Both the position numbers and the translations under genes were made by a program. The notes below the pieces were generated by a model that saw only the letters and a list, made by a program, of their open reading frames with translations, had not been told where the DNA came from and ran no database searches. Shown here in pieces: positions 33,994 through 42,990 of a stretch of DNA of 64,000 bases (the first letter of the stretch is position 1; the number at the start of each line of letters is the position of its first letter). This DNA is from an uncultured Alistipes sp. (GTDB taxonomy: Bacteria > Bacteroidota > Bacteroidia > Bacteroidales > Rikenellaceae). The stretch spans positions 62,001 to 126,000 of the forward strand of contig CALUNE010000004.1 of assembly GCA_944321945.1 (NCBI GenBank), given 5' to 3'.

Positions 33994-35298
33994 ATGAAAC
34001 TGAGCAACCTGCTGACATACTTCACCGACACGATCTTCCGCCGGGACGTCCACCATTGGCGCAATCCCGTCGTGCGATGGCTCGTGCAGCAGTACCGGCT
34101 GCTCTTCTACACGGCCCGCGGCCTGCTCGAACACGGCACGATCGTCCGTTCGGCCGCCCTGACCTTCTACACGCTCATGTCGCTCGTGCCGCTCCTGGCA
34201 CTGGTCTTCGCCGTGGTCAAGGGATTCGGACTGGCCGACGGTCTGGTCGAAAACCTCTACGGACTCTTCCCGCAGCACCCCGAAACCGTCGACTACATCG
34301 TCGGATTCGCCGAAAACGCCCTGGCCCGAACCCAGGGCGGCGTGGTGGCGGCCGTCGGTCTGGTGATGCTCTTCTGGGCCGTGATCCGCGTCTTCAGCTC
34401 GATCGAAAACGCCTTCAACAACATCTGGGAGGTCAAGGTCGAACGCAGCATCGCCCGCCAATGGACCGACTACATCGCCGTGGTGATGATCGTCCCGGTG
34501 CTCTGGATCCTCGCCAACGCCACGGGAAACTACCTCGAACAACAGCTGGGCCTCTACGACAAGTGGTACTTCACGACCCTCTCGCGCATGGCCTCGATGG
34601 TCGTCATCTGGATCATGTTCACGCTGCTCTACCTGATCATCCCCAACGCCCGCGTCCGCATCCAGAGCGCCCTGATGGCCGGCATCGTCGCCGGAACCTG
34701 CTTCCTGCTCTTCCAGTGGGGATACATCTACGTCCAGCGCTGGATGACCTCCTACAACGCCATCTACGGAAGTTTCGCCGCCCTGCCGCTCTTCCTCATC
34801 TGGATGCAGACCTCGTGGGAGATCCTCCTCTTCGGCGGCGAGCTCTCGTTCGCCTATCAGAACATCAGCCGCTTCGCCGAAGAGCGCGAATCGCTGCGCA
34901 TCAGCTACGACCAGCGCCGAAAGGTGATCCTGGCAGTGATGATCCTCGTGGCCCGCAACTTCCGCGACCACGGCGGCACGCTCCCGGCCGAGGCGATCCG
35001 CGAACACCTCGGACTGCCCACCCGTATCGTCAACGATATCCTCTTCCAGCTCGTCCAGGCCGGACAACTCATCGCCGTGCGCAGCGGCGACGGCGAACGC
35101 GACGTGGCCTTCGCCCCGGCTCACGATCTGGGCTCGATGACCGTATACGGCATTCTGGAGGCCGTCGAGCGGAGCGGCCCGACCTCCCTCAATCTGGAAC
35201 AGACCCCCGAACTGGCCCGCATGAACCGCGAAGTGGAGGTCCTCAAGAAGGTGGTCCGCGACTCGCCGGACAACGTCCCCCTCGAGAAGCTGCTGTAA
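33994..35298 (+). CDS. YihY/virulence factor BrkB family membrane protein
   Basis: 434 aa from ATG 33994 (MKLSNLLTYFTDTIFRRDVH). Six or so membrane helices across residues about 45-300, with family motifs IVRSAALTFYTLMSLVPLLA, FNNIWEVKVERSIARQW and WGYIYVQRWMTSYNAIYGSF. The segment FLIWMQTSWEILLFGGELSF follows. A soluble C-terminal region of about 140 residues resembles a winged helix (IREHLGLPTRIVNDILFQLV). Once called RNase BN, this family has no proven nuclease role; a transporter or lipid role is debated. Confidence 0.9.
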   Translation: MKLSNLLTYFTDTIFRRDVHHWRNPVVRWLVQQYRLLFYTARGLLEHGTIVRSAALTFYTLMSLVPLLALVFAVVKGFGLADGLVENLYGLFPQHPETVDYIVGFAENALARTQGGVVAAVGLVMLFWAVIRVFSSIENAFNNIWEVKVERSIARQWTDYIAVVMIVPVLWILANATGNYLEQQLGLYDKWYFTTLSRMASMVVIWIMFTLLYLIIPNARVRIQSALMAGIVAGTCFLLFQWGYIYVQRWMTSYNAIYGSFAALPLFLIWMQTSWEILLFGGELSFAYQNISRFAEERESLRISYDQRRKVILAVMILVARNFRDHGGTLPAEAIREHLGLPTRIVNDILFQLVQAGQLIAVRSGDGERDVAFAPAHDLGSMTVYGILEAVERSGPTSLNLEQTPELARMNREVEVLKKVVRDSPDNVPLEKLL

Positions 35299-35313
35299 AA
35301 ACATCGCAACGAA

Positions 35314-36093
35314 ATGAAACGCATCGTCATCATCGGAAGCGGGAATCTGGCCGAAGCGCTGGCCCGCGCCGTCGCCGTGAGCGATCTGGAGGCCGTGCAG
35401 GTCTTCGCCCGCAACCCCGAACGCGGACCCGTCGTGGCCCGGCTGGCGGGCTGCGGCTGGACAGCCGACCCCGAACGGCTGGACCCCACGGCCGATCTCT
35501 ATCTGATTGCCGTGAGCGACCGCGCCGTGGCTTCGGTGGCCTCGTCGCTACCCATCCCCGCGCGGGCCGCCGTGGCCCATACGGCCGGGAGCGTGCCGCT
35601 GGAGGCCATTTCCGAGCGTTTTGAGCGTCGCGCGGTCTTCTACCCGATGCAGACCTTCACCAAGGGCCGAACGGTCGATTTCACGCGGATTCCGATCTTT
35701 CTGGAGACCTCCTCCGCCGCCTGGCGCCCCGAACTCGAAGCCCTGGCCCGCAAACTCTCGCGGAGGGTCATCTGGGCCGACTCGGCCCAGCGTGCCAAGG
35801 TCCATCTGGCCGCCGTCTTCGCCTGCAACTTCGCCAACTGCATGTACGCGATCGGCGAGGAGGTGGTGCGTTCGGCCGACCTCGATTTCGAGGTCCTCAA
35901 ACCGCTCATCGCCGAGACGGCCACCAAGGCCTGCGACGCCCGTTCGCCACGCGACGTGCAGACGGGTCCCGCCGTGCGCAACGACGCCTCTACGATGGAG
36001 CGCCATCTCGGGTTGCTCGACAACGACCCCGACCTGCAGGAAATCTATCAGCAAATCAGCAAAGAGATATGGAAAACTTCAAGGAAGCAATAG
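35314..36093 (+). CDS. DUF2520 Rossmann-fold dehydrogenase-like protein
   Basis: 259 aa. NAD(P)-binding N-terminal domain (IVIIGSGNLAEALARAVAVS) similar to F420-dependent NADP oxidoreductases and pyrroline-5-carboxylate reductases. The signature VAHTAGSVPLEAI and FYPMQTFTKGRTVDF is typical of DUF2520 proteins. The helical C-terminal domain has AKVHLAAVFACNFANCMYAI. Substrate unknown. It overlaps kdsC by 25 nt, a conserved arrangement in Bacteroidetes that suggests co-regulation. Confidence 0.88.
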   Translation: MKRIVIIGSGNLAEALARAVAVSDLEAVQVFARNPERGPVVARLAGCGWTADPERLDPTADLYLIAVSDRAVASVASSLPIPARAAVAHTAGSVPLEAISERFERRAVFYPMQTFTKGRTVDFTRIPIFLETSSAAWRPELEALARKLSRRVIWADSAQRAKVHLAAVFACNFANCMYAIGEEVVRSADLDFEVLKPLIAETATKACDARSPRDVQTGPAVRNDASTMERHLGLLDNDPDLQEIYQQISKEIWKTSRKQ

Positions 36094-36614
36094 CACGCTG
36101 CCGGACCTTCATCTTCGATGTCGACGGCGTGATGACCGACGGCGGCATCATCCCGACCGTCGACGGCGACTTCATCCGCCGCTACAACGCCAAGGACGGC
36201 TATGCCCTGGCCTACGCCCTGCGGATGGGATACCGCATCTGCATCATCACCGGGGGCCGCGGCAAGACGCTCGAACACCGCCTGCGGATGCTCGGCATCC
36301 GCGACTACTACCTCGACTGCATGGACAAGATCGCAGCCATGCGCGAATACCTCGCCCGCGAAGGGGTCGACCCGGCTGACGTCATCTATATGGGCGACGA
36401 CATCCCCGATCTGGAGTGCATGCGCGCGGTGGGGATTCCGGTCTGCCCGGCCGATTCGGCCTCCGAGGTGATCGAGGCGTCGCGCTACGTCTCCGAATTC
36501 AAGGGGGGCGAAGGCGCCGTGCGCGACATCGTCGAGCAGGTGCTCCGCGTCCACGGCGACTGGGCCCGCGATTCGCACGGCGTGACCCCCTCGTCGCTGG
36601 CCGCCTCGTGCTGA
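36069..36614 (+). CDS. kdsC: KdsC-like HAD phosphatase
   Basis: 181 aa. 3-deoxy-D-manno-octulosonate 8-phosphate phosphatase, making the Kdo of the LPS inner core. HAD motifs: catalytic FIFDVDGVMTDGGIIP (nucleophile Asp in DVDG), motif II IITGGRGKTLEHRL, and motif IV YMGDDIPDLECMRAVGIPVC. Small capless C0-type HAD, the usual KdsC size. Last gene of the 31.3-36.6 kb plus-strand run, ending at a bidirectional terminator. Confidence 0.93.
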   Translation: MENFKEAIARCRTFIFDVDGVMTDGGIIPTVDGDFIRRYNAKDGYALAYALRMGYRICIITGGRGKTLEHRLRMLGIRDYYLDCMDKIAAMREYLAREGVDPADVIYMGDDIPDLECMRAVGIPVCPADSASEVIEASRYVSEFKGGEGAVRDIVEQVLRVHGDWARDSHGVTPSSLAASC

Positions 36615-36700
36615 CCGACCCCGTGCCGACCGACCCGTCGACCGCCTAAAAGCCCCGGCCCGAAATACGGCCGACCCCGGAATACGGCTGCAATCAGCCA

Positions 36701-36736
36701 AAAAAAAGATCCCGAACGCGAAGTTCGGGATCTTTT
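36701..36736. terminator. Bidirectional terminator between kdsC and the PUL
   Basis: A-tract, GATCCCGAAC - GCGAA - GTTCGGGATC, then TTTT: perfect 10-bp stem serving both convergent transcripts. Confidence 0.88.
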
Positions 36737-36756
36737 CATTTCAGCATGCGCGGCCG

Positions 36757-38616
36757 TTAGGGCAGCGAAACCGATACCCACTGGGGAGCCTTGTTCATCT
36801 CCAGGTCGTTGCCGTTCGCGGTGTGGTCCTTGATGGTGGTACCCTGCCCCTCGTTGAAGCGCCAGTAGGCCACCAGACCCTCCGATGCGGGATCGACGTA
36901 ATAATAGTGGTTCGCAGCCTTGAAGTCGGTCGACGTGAGGACCTTGTTCCAGATGCGCACCTCGCACATCTTGCCCTTCAGACCACGCTCCGCGCTGTAG
37001 GAGTAACCCACCCAGAAGAGGCGGTTGTAGTCCGAATCGGGATAGGCACGCGACGTGCCGAAGCTGGCCGACGACATCGACGAGATGCGGCCCGAACCAA
37101 ACGACATGCCGTTGATATAGAGCGTCACCTGACCCTTGTCGAAAGTCACGGCAAAGTGGATCCACTGATTTCTATACATGAACGTGGGCAGCTCGCCAGA
37201 AGCAAGTACGGCTCCGTTCTTGTGAGCCACCTCAAGCATGCTGTTTCTGACGTTCTGGCCGTCGCCCAGACGCAGCAGGAAGTAGTTCTCGACACCCATG
37301 ATGGTGGTAATCTCCTTGGTTGACTTGAAGTCGGCGATATTCACCATGGCCTCCATGGTGAACTGCGAGAGGTTGTTCAGCACCGAGGGGTTCTTCCACT
37401 CCGTGGGACCGGCCCAGTTGTCCTCCATGTTGACCACCCATTCGATCAGCGCCTGGGTCTTCTGCGTCACCTTGACAACCAGTTCGGCATCGCCGCCCTT
37501 GAAGGTGATCGTACCCTCGCGGCGCTCGCCCGACGCTTCGATCATGAAGCGCTCCATGTCACCCTGACGTCCGCTGTAGGTGATCCAGCTGTCGGAGGGC
37601 TGCACCTCGTAGGTGACGTTGGCCGTCACGGGAATCTCCAGCTGACCGCCCTCCAGACCGATGTTCAGCTCCGTCTGCGGGGTCGAGATGTTGTCCTTCT
37701 GAGCCTGCGAAACCTGGATCTCGACAACCGGAGTATCGTGCGTACCCTTGATGGTGATCGTTGCCGTGCGGCCCTCGAAGGTCGTGTTCTCGGCCGCCGT
37801 GAAGTACATCTTGGCACCCTTGTCACCCTCGCCGGCCAGCGTGATGTCGTACGTCAGCCACGACTGCGCCTCGGACGAAATCGTGTAGGTCAGATCGCGG
37901 TACGAATCGCTCGAATCGAGCACCACCTCGATCTGCCGACCGGCCTGCGGCACCGACACCTCCTTCTCGGAGGTCAGCGTCAGGAAATAGTCCGTGGCCT
38001 TGCACGTCACGGGCAGCTCGAAGGTCTGCTTGCCGACCGTAAAGGTAAAGGTGGTCGAGAGGGCCTCGAGCGACTCGTTGGCCTTGACCAGGAAGACCAC
38101 CTTGTCACCATCCTTGCCCTTCAGGGGCGAAGCCTCGACCCAGTCGGCCTGGCCCGTGAGCTCCCAGTCGCCCGACGAGGTGACCGTCACCTCGAAGCGG
38201 CCGCCTTCCGATTCGGCATCGATGCTCTTCGGGAAGACCGAAATCTTATCCTCGACGGGTTTCTCCTCGGCCTTGGCGCAGGTCACCTTGAACGCAGCCG
38301 TCGCCTTGCCCACCGTGAAGGTAAATTCGCCCTTGAGCTCCTCCTGGGTAGTATTGGGCTGTACGGTGAACTTCACCACGTCGCCGTCCTTGCCCTTGCG
38401 GGGCGAAGCATCGACCCAGTCGTAGTCGCCCGTGAGGGTCCATTCGCCCGACGAGGTGACGATCACCTCGGTCGTACCGCCCTCGCTCGTAAACGATTCG
38501 CTCTCGGGAGCGATCGAGACCTTGTCGACAACAGGAGGCGTATTGACGCTGTTATCCTCCTTCTTGCAGCCGCTGAACACCATCAGAGCCGCAGCAAAAA
38601 GCAAAAATTTCTTCAT
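36757..38616 (-). CDS. BACON-LamG surface lipoprotein
   Basis: 619 aa. Lipoprotein signal MKKFLLFAAALMVFSGC, Cys17. Four BACON-like beta domains follow (residues about 35-385), recognisable by the pattern GGTTEVIVTSSGEWTLTGDY, then WVDASP; related copies read GGRFEVTVTSSGDWELTGQA. A C-terminal LamG/concanavalin-like domain (about 395-615) contains QFTMEAMVNIADF, NQWIHFAVTFDKGQVTLYIN and GLVAYWRFNEGQGTTIKDH. Such proteins bind glycans on the cell surface and extend them towards SusCD. Last gene of the PUL; a hairpin separates it from the endoglycosidase. Confidence 0.88.
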   Translation of the reverse strand: MKKFLLFAAALMVFSGCKKEDNSVNTPPVVDKVSIAPESESFTSEGGTTEVIVTSSGEWTLTGDYDWVDASPRKGKDGDVVKFTVQPNTTQEELKGEFTFTVGKATAAFKVTCAKAEEKPVEDKISVFPKSIDAESEGGRFEVTVTSSGDWELTGQADWVEASPLKGKDGDKVVFLVKANESLEALSTTFTFTVGKQTFELPVTCKATDYFLTLTSEKEVSVPQAGRQIEVVLDSSDSYRDLTYTISSEAQSWLTYDITLAGEGDKGAKMYFTAAENTTFEGRTATITIKGTHDTPVVEIQVSQAQKDNISTPQTELNIGLEGGQLEIPVTANVTYEVQPSDSWITYSGRQGDMERFMIEASGERREGTITFKGGDAELVVKVTQKTQALIEWVVNMEDNWAGPTEWKNPSVLNNLSQFTMEAMVNIADFKSTKEITTIMGVENYFLLRLGDGQNVRNSMLEVAHKNGAVLASGELPTFMYRNQWIHFAVTFDKGQVTLYINGMSFGSGRISSMSSASFGTSRAYPDSDYNRLFWVGYSYSAERGLKGKMCEVRIWNKVLTSTDFKAANHYYYVDPASEGLVAYWRFNEGQGTTIKDHTANGNDLEMNKAPQWVSVSLP

Positions 38617-38635
38617 TTTATCGGTTTTTGAGGAA

Positions 38636-38669
38636 GACGGCCCTCCGCACCTCGCGTGCGGAGGCCGTC
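38636..38669. promoter_or_regulatory. Intercistronic hairpin between endoglycosidase and BACON-LamG genes
   Basis: GACGGC + CTCCGCAC pair with GTGCGGAG + GCCGTC (one bulged C, 5-nt loop). On the minus strand no clean T-tract follows, so it probably stabilises the upstream message or attenuates expression of the last gene. Confidence 0.65.
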
Positions 38670-38699
38670 AAAGGTTGGTTTTAAAGGGAATGTGTCGGA

Positions 38700-40655
38700 T
38701 CAGAATTCGTAGCGCGTGGGGTCGTAACCGCCGACGTCACCGCCCGGGGTCACCTTCTTGTAGTAGCCCGTCGGATCGATGAGATCCATGCCGTAGAGGC
38801 CGTCGGCCGCCTCCTTGAAGGCACGAACCGAACCCTCCTTGTTCTCGATGTTCGACGTGGGGCTCGGATCGAAGGCGAACCACATGAACCATCCGTAGCC
38901 CTTCTCCTTGGCACCGTAGGCTGCGCTGACGTTGCCGCGGTTGAGGTTCAGCTCGATCGACTGGGCGGCGCAGCTGCTCTTGTCCATGCCGGAGTAGGCG
39001 AAGGCGGCACCGACCGGATAGTCGGCCACGGTGATGTCGATGAACGAACCGGGATTCTGGCCCTTGTAGGCGGGCAGCGACTGGGAGAAGGTCCCGTACT
39101 GGTAGGTGCAGACGTAGGTATCCCAGCTGCACTTCTCCTTCATGGCCATCTTCAGCTCGTAGGCCAGACGCGACGCGGCCGTCGTGGAGTTTCCGGCGAA
39201 GCAGGCCGACGAACCCGAACCTTCGGTGTACTCGTCATCGAGAGCCACACCGTCGAGCTGATACTGCTTGATGGCGTTGGCCACGTCGCTGGCATACATC
39301 TTGGCGCCGTAATCCGTCAGGTTGGCCACACCGGCCGGCGTATGGTCGCCCAGCAGGCCCAGCAGCACCTTGATGCCGGCCTTGCGCAGCGGCTGCAGAT
39401 AGACCTCCGAACCGTCGAGCAGCGCCTGTACGTTGGGGTTGTTGTGCAGGTAGACCTCATCCGACATGGCGTTCCAGCGGATGTTGGCCGAGAAGAGCAC
39501 CACGGCGTCGAAGAACATCGAACCGTCCTTGAGACGATACTCCAGCGCATTGAGCGGGTTGGTGCTGTTGACCTCGAAGAAGAGGATGTTCTTCACCTCC
39601 TTCTTGCACTGGCGCGAGAAGAGGTAGTTGACCCGCACGTCGTCGCCCGACAGCGAGACATTGTCCGTCTTGGCCCGCACGGTGAGCGGAAGCATGTACT
39701 CGACGTTGTTGCGCAGCGCCTCACGGTTGTCGGTCTTGACCGTCACGGTGATGTCGTTCGAAGCCGTCTTGCCGGCCTGGATCGTCACGCTGCCGCCCTC
39801 GACCGAGACCTCCGACGCGGGGTAGGCCACGTAGTTGGTGCGGTGGATGAAGTTGTACTCGGCCACGTAAGCCTCGTCGGCCACGATCTCCACCTGAACC
39901 TCCTTCTCGGCGGCTTCGGCCAGTTCGAAACGGACCGTCTTCTTCAGAGCGTCCATCGTGGTGATGGTCGTCGAGAGTTCATCGCCGGAGGTGTTCTTCA
40001 GCAAGCCCTTGACACCCTCCTCGACCGTACCGTCACCGGCTTCCTGCAGCACGTTGATGTAGACGGCCTGAGCCGTGCCGGCCGTGATCTTGATGCGGCC
40101 CGAACGGGTGCTGGTCGTGGGGTTTGCCATGACCGAGAGCGACAGTTTGTCACCCTCCTTCGTGGCCTGGATCCACTCCGGAACCTCATAGGCCCACGAC
40201 TCGGCGTTGGTCGTGACGGTCAGCACCACAGGTTCGTTGCCCGAGGCCTTGAAGGTGATGTCGTCGGTCGGATCGACGCTCAGCGCATCGGGATCCTCCG
40301 GAGCGCGCTTGTCCTGCGTCACGCTGATCGTCACAGCCTGGGCCGTGCCGGCCGTGATCTCGATACGGCCCGAACGCGAGCCGTCCGTCGTATTGTCCTT
40401 GGCCGAGAGCGTCAGCGTGGTCCCCTCCTGTTTGGCTTCGATCCACTCCGGGGCGGTGAAGCTCCACGACGAAGCATCGGTCTTCACGCTCAGCGTCACG
40501 GGGGTGTTGCCCGAGGCCTTGAACTGGATGGTCGACGACGGGGTCACCTCCAGCGTGTTGATCTTGTCGACATTTTCATCGCTCTTGCACGAGGTGAAGA
40601 TTCCGGTCAGACCGATCACCGTCAGAAGCAACAGCCATAATGATCTCTTTTTCAT
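38700..40655 (-). CDS. GH18 endo-beta-N-acetylglucosaminidase (Endo H-like), BACON and DUF1735 domains
   Basis: 651 aa. Lipoprotein signal with Cys at FTSC (residue 23). Two BACON-like domains (about 38-210), a DUF1735-like domain (about 215-345) and a GH18 catalytic domain (about 350-640). The GH18 active site reads YQLDGVALDDEYTE, with Asp473 and Glu475 as the substrate-assisted catalytic pair, as in Endo H and the B. thetaiotaomicron BT3987-type enzymes. It cleaves the chitobiose core of N-glycans, probably high-mannose type, at the cell surface. Encoded third after susD in the operon. Confidence 0.9.
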   Translation of the reverse strand: MKKRSLWLLLLTVIGLTGIFTSCKSDENVDKINTLEVTPSSTIQFKASGNTPVTLSVKTDASSWSFTAPEWIEAKQEGTTLTLSAKDNTTDGSRSGRIEITAGTAQAVTISVTQDKRAPEDPDALSVDPTDDITFKASGNEPVVLTVTTNAESWAYEVPEWIQATKEGDKLSLSVMANPTTSTRSGRIKITAGTAQAVYINVLQEAGDGTVEEGVKGLLKNTSGDELSTTITTMDALKKTVRFELAEAAEKEVQVEIVADEAYVAEYNFIHRTNYVAYPASEVSVEGGSVTIQAGKTASNDITVTVKTDNREALRNNVEYMLPLTVRAKTDNVSLSGDDVRVNYLFSRQCKKEVKNILFFEVNSTNPLNALEYRLKDGSMFFDAVVLFSANIRWNAMSDEVYLHNNPNVQALLDGSEVYLQPLRKAGIKVLLGLLGDHTPAGVANLTDYGAKMYASDVANAIKQYQLDGVALDDEYTEGSGSSACFAGNSTTAASRLAYELKMAMKEKCSWDTYVCTYQYGTFSQSLPAYKGQNPGSFIDITVADYPVGAAFAYSGMDKSSCAAQSIELNLNRGNVSAAYGAKEKGYGWFMWFAFDPSPTSNIENKEGSVRAFKEAADGLYGMDLIDPTGYYKKVTPGGDVGGYDPTRYEF

Positions 40656-40699
40656 TGCAGTTTTTGATTATAAATAAGGTTAGTGATTTTGCATTGGGG

Positions 40700-41950
40700 T
40701 TATTTTTCCTCGGGCAGGGCGACATCGACCCATGCCAGGTCGTGATCGGCCGTCAGGTTGTAGCCGTAGGGGCCGTAGTCCTTGACGCTCTTGCCCTGGC
40801 CGTCGTTGAATTTCCAGTAGGCCACCAGACCGTCGGCCGTCTCGGGGGAGATGCGGTAGAAGTGGTTCTCGGCGTTGATTTCTTCGGCCGACAGGGCCCG
40901 GTTCCAGATCCGCGCCTCGGCGATGCGGCCGTTGAGCGAACGCTTGTCGTCGTACGAATAGCCGAACCAGAAGCAGCGCGGCTTGTAGTCCATCTCGTCG
41001 GAGTGCGGCACGGCGAAGTTGACCTTCGTCAGCCCGATGCCCGTCGACGAGCCCGAGGCGCGCTCCTTGCCGTCGAGGTAGACGTGGATCTCACCGCGGT
41101 CGAAGGTCACGGCCACGTGATACCAGCGGTTGACCTTGAGCTGCATCGCCGTGCTCGAGACCGTTCCGCGATCGGGCGTGGCGCCGGGTTCGGCCCCCTC
41201 CTTCTGCTTGCCGAAGGCCACCTGCAGCTGGTTCTTCGGGATGGTCGAGTCGCCCACACGGATCAGGAAGGTATCCTCGATGCCCATGATCGTCGAGATG
41301 GGGCTCGTGGCGTCGTTGTTGAATTCGTAGAAGAAGACCAGCCCCTCCATCGTAAAGCTCTCCATATCCTTGACGGGTTCGGTCGCCTCGCTCCATTCGG
41401 GCCAGGCCTTGTTTCCGTTCAGGTCGGCCACGACGTTGACCAGCGAGGCCTTCTGGAAGACGAAATAGAGGGTTCCGGCGCTCGGCAGCACGGCCAGATT
41501 CGACGAGGCGATCGTCACCGGCAGCACGTAACGCTTGGTCAGGTCGAGTTCGTCGAGCTTTACGAAGCGGATATCGAGCGGATTGCTCGTCACCTTGCCG
41601 CTCTCGATGCGCGTCGAAGCCGACGCAAGGTCGTAATGCACGGCAGGGAGCAGCTCGACCGCCTCGTCGTAGTAGCCCTCGCGGTAGGTGTCGAGCAGTT
41701 CAGAGGCGGCGCGGAAGGTCACCTCGACATCGAATGCCTCGGGACGGGCCATGGCCACCGTCACGCTGCGCGTCAGCTCCTTGTCCACCTGGTCCGACGT
41801 CCGTTCGATGCGCACGTCGCTGGCGAAGGACGAGGCCGAAATGAAGACCTGATTGTCGTAATGATGCTTGAGTTCGTCGTTCTGCTTGCAGCCGGCCAGC
41901 ATCACCAGCGCGGCGCACGCCATCCAAACGAATTTAGAGGTTCTCTTCAT
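40700..41950 (-). CDS. DUF1735-LamG surface glycan-binding lipoprotein
   Basis: 416 aa. Lipobox VMLAGC near residue 21. A DUF1735 domain (about 30-165, NQVFISASSFASDVRIERTS) is followed by a LamG/concanavalin-like domain (about 175-410) with WYHVAVTFDRGEIHVYLDGK and GLVAYWKFNDGQGKSVKDYG. Same architecture as BT3986 in the B. thetaiotaomicron N-glycan PUL. Probably binds glycan or glycoprotein and passes it to the endoglycosidase. It overlaps the GH18-like gene by 17 nt. Confidence 0.87.
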   Translation of the reverse strand: MKRTSKFVWMACAALVMLAGCKQNDELKHHYDNQVFISASSFASDVRIERTSDQVDKELTRSVTVAMARPEAFDVEVTFRAASELLDTYREGYYDEAVELLPAVHYDLASASTRIESGKVTSNPLDIRFVKLDELDLTKRYVLPVTIASSNLAVLPSAGTLYFVFQKASLVNVVADLNGNKAWPEWSEATEPVKDMESFTMEGLVFFYEFNNDATSPISTIMGIEDTFLIRVGDSTIPKNQLQVAFGKQKEGAEPGATPDRGTVSSTAMQLKVNRWYHVAVTFDRGEIHVYLDGKERASGSSTGIGLTKVNFAVPHSDEMDYKPRCFWFGYSYDDKRSLNGRIAEARIWNRALSAEEINAENHFYRISPETADGLVAYWKFNDGQGKSVKDYGPYGYNLTADHDLAWVDVALPEEK

Positions 41951-42953
41951 GGTCGTTTGCGGTATTGGAGTTCATGATACGGATGGCCTGACGGATGTTG
42001 TTGTAGATCCGCGTGGCGTTGTAATAGTCGTCCTGGGCGTTGGAGAATCCCAGACCGCACTTCGTGAAGCCCTCCTCGGCCTCAACCACCCACTCGGCAC
42101 CCACCTGGGCCGTGGCACCTACCTGGGTGGGATCCTCCAGCGAGGGGATGCTGACCTCCAGCAGGAAGCGGTCCGAGGGGAAGTTGTCGTCGCTGTCGAG
42201 CTTGCGCTGCACGGCACGCGTCAGTTCGGCCGGGGTCTTGAACGACTCCGCCAGGACGATGATGTAGTCGCTCTTCAGCAGCAGCGGCTTGTAGTCGTCG
42301 AGCAGGTTCTGCGTGTTGCCGCGCAGGAACATCAGCTGTCCGGCATGGGCCGCACGCCACTCGGCAACGGCTCCCATAAAGGCGTTCTGGCCGCTGATGT
42401 CGCGATCCGTGGCCCGGCGGCCCTGGTACGAGACGACGATTCCGGCAAAGCCCGAAGCGTCGCAGCAGGCCAGCTGGCGACGGGTCTGTTCGGCATAGTA
42501 GGCCGCATACTCCTCGTCGGTTCCGGCGGGCTGGCCGGCCTCCTCGCGCGCCTCCTCGAGCAGGGCCCACGACGCATCGATCGTCGCGTAGTCGACCATG
42601 CAGAGCGTGCGCGTGCCCTTCGCGGCGAGCACCTCGCCGATTTCGGCCGCCAGTACGGGATGCAGCCCCTCGGCCTGCTCCACGCAGATGAAGTCGATGC
42701 TGTCGGGCAGGGCCGTCAGATGCTGGGTCTGCAGCGTCGGGCGTTCGCTCGTGCCCCGGACGATCATCATCGACACCTTGTGCGGCTGCTGCTTGTAGTC
42801 GCGCAGCGCAGCCAGATAGTGCCCGTAGGCCTCGGGATTCTGCTCCTCGGGGGTCGGACGGCGGAAATCCAGATTCTCCGGCTCGGTCCAGTCGCCGCAC
42901 GCACCGCTCATCAGCAGCACGCCCAGCACGACCGGCATAAATGCTTTTTTCAT
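41934..42953 (-). CDS. Catalytically dead GH18-like surface lipoprotein
   Basis: 339 aa from ATG 42953 (MKKAFMPVVLGVLLMSGAC); an ATG 12 nt upstream is possible. Lipobox MSGAC. The rest follows the GH18 TIM-barrel path of ENGases, as in BT3985-type proteins. At the catalytic strand it reads GFAGIVVSYQGRR instead of LDGVALDDEY: the Asp-Asp-Glu triad is replaced by Ser175-Tyr176-Gln177. It is therefore predicted to bind N-glycans without hydrolysis. It lies between susD and the DUF1735-LamG gene. Confidence 0.82.
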   Translation of the reverse strand: MKKAFMPVVLGVLLMSGACGDWTEPENLDFRRPTPEEQNPEAYGHYLAALRDYKQQPHKVSMMIVRGTSERPTLQTQHLTALPDSIDFICVEQAEGLHPVLAAEIGEVLAAKGTRTLCMVDYATIDASWALLEEAREEAGQPAGTDEEYAAYYAEQTRRQLACCDASGFAGIVVSYQGRRATDRDISGQNAFMGAVAEWRAAHAGQLMFLRGNTQNLLDDYKPLLLKSDYIIVLAESFKTPAELTRAVQRKLDSDDNFPSDRFLLEVSIPSLEDPTQVGATAQVGAEWVVEAEEGFTKCGLGFSNAQDDYYNATRIYNNIRQAIRIMNSNTANDHEENL

Positions 42954-42990
42954 ATCGCAGTTCATGTTTTTCGTGTTTCGTTCCGGCGGA

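Noticed and set aside
32673..35624. A 983-codon plus-strand frame across the methyltransferase and YihY genes
   Set aside because: Arg/Pro-rich out-of-frame translation; the two real genes have family matches and their own promoters.
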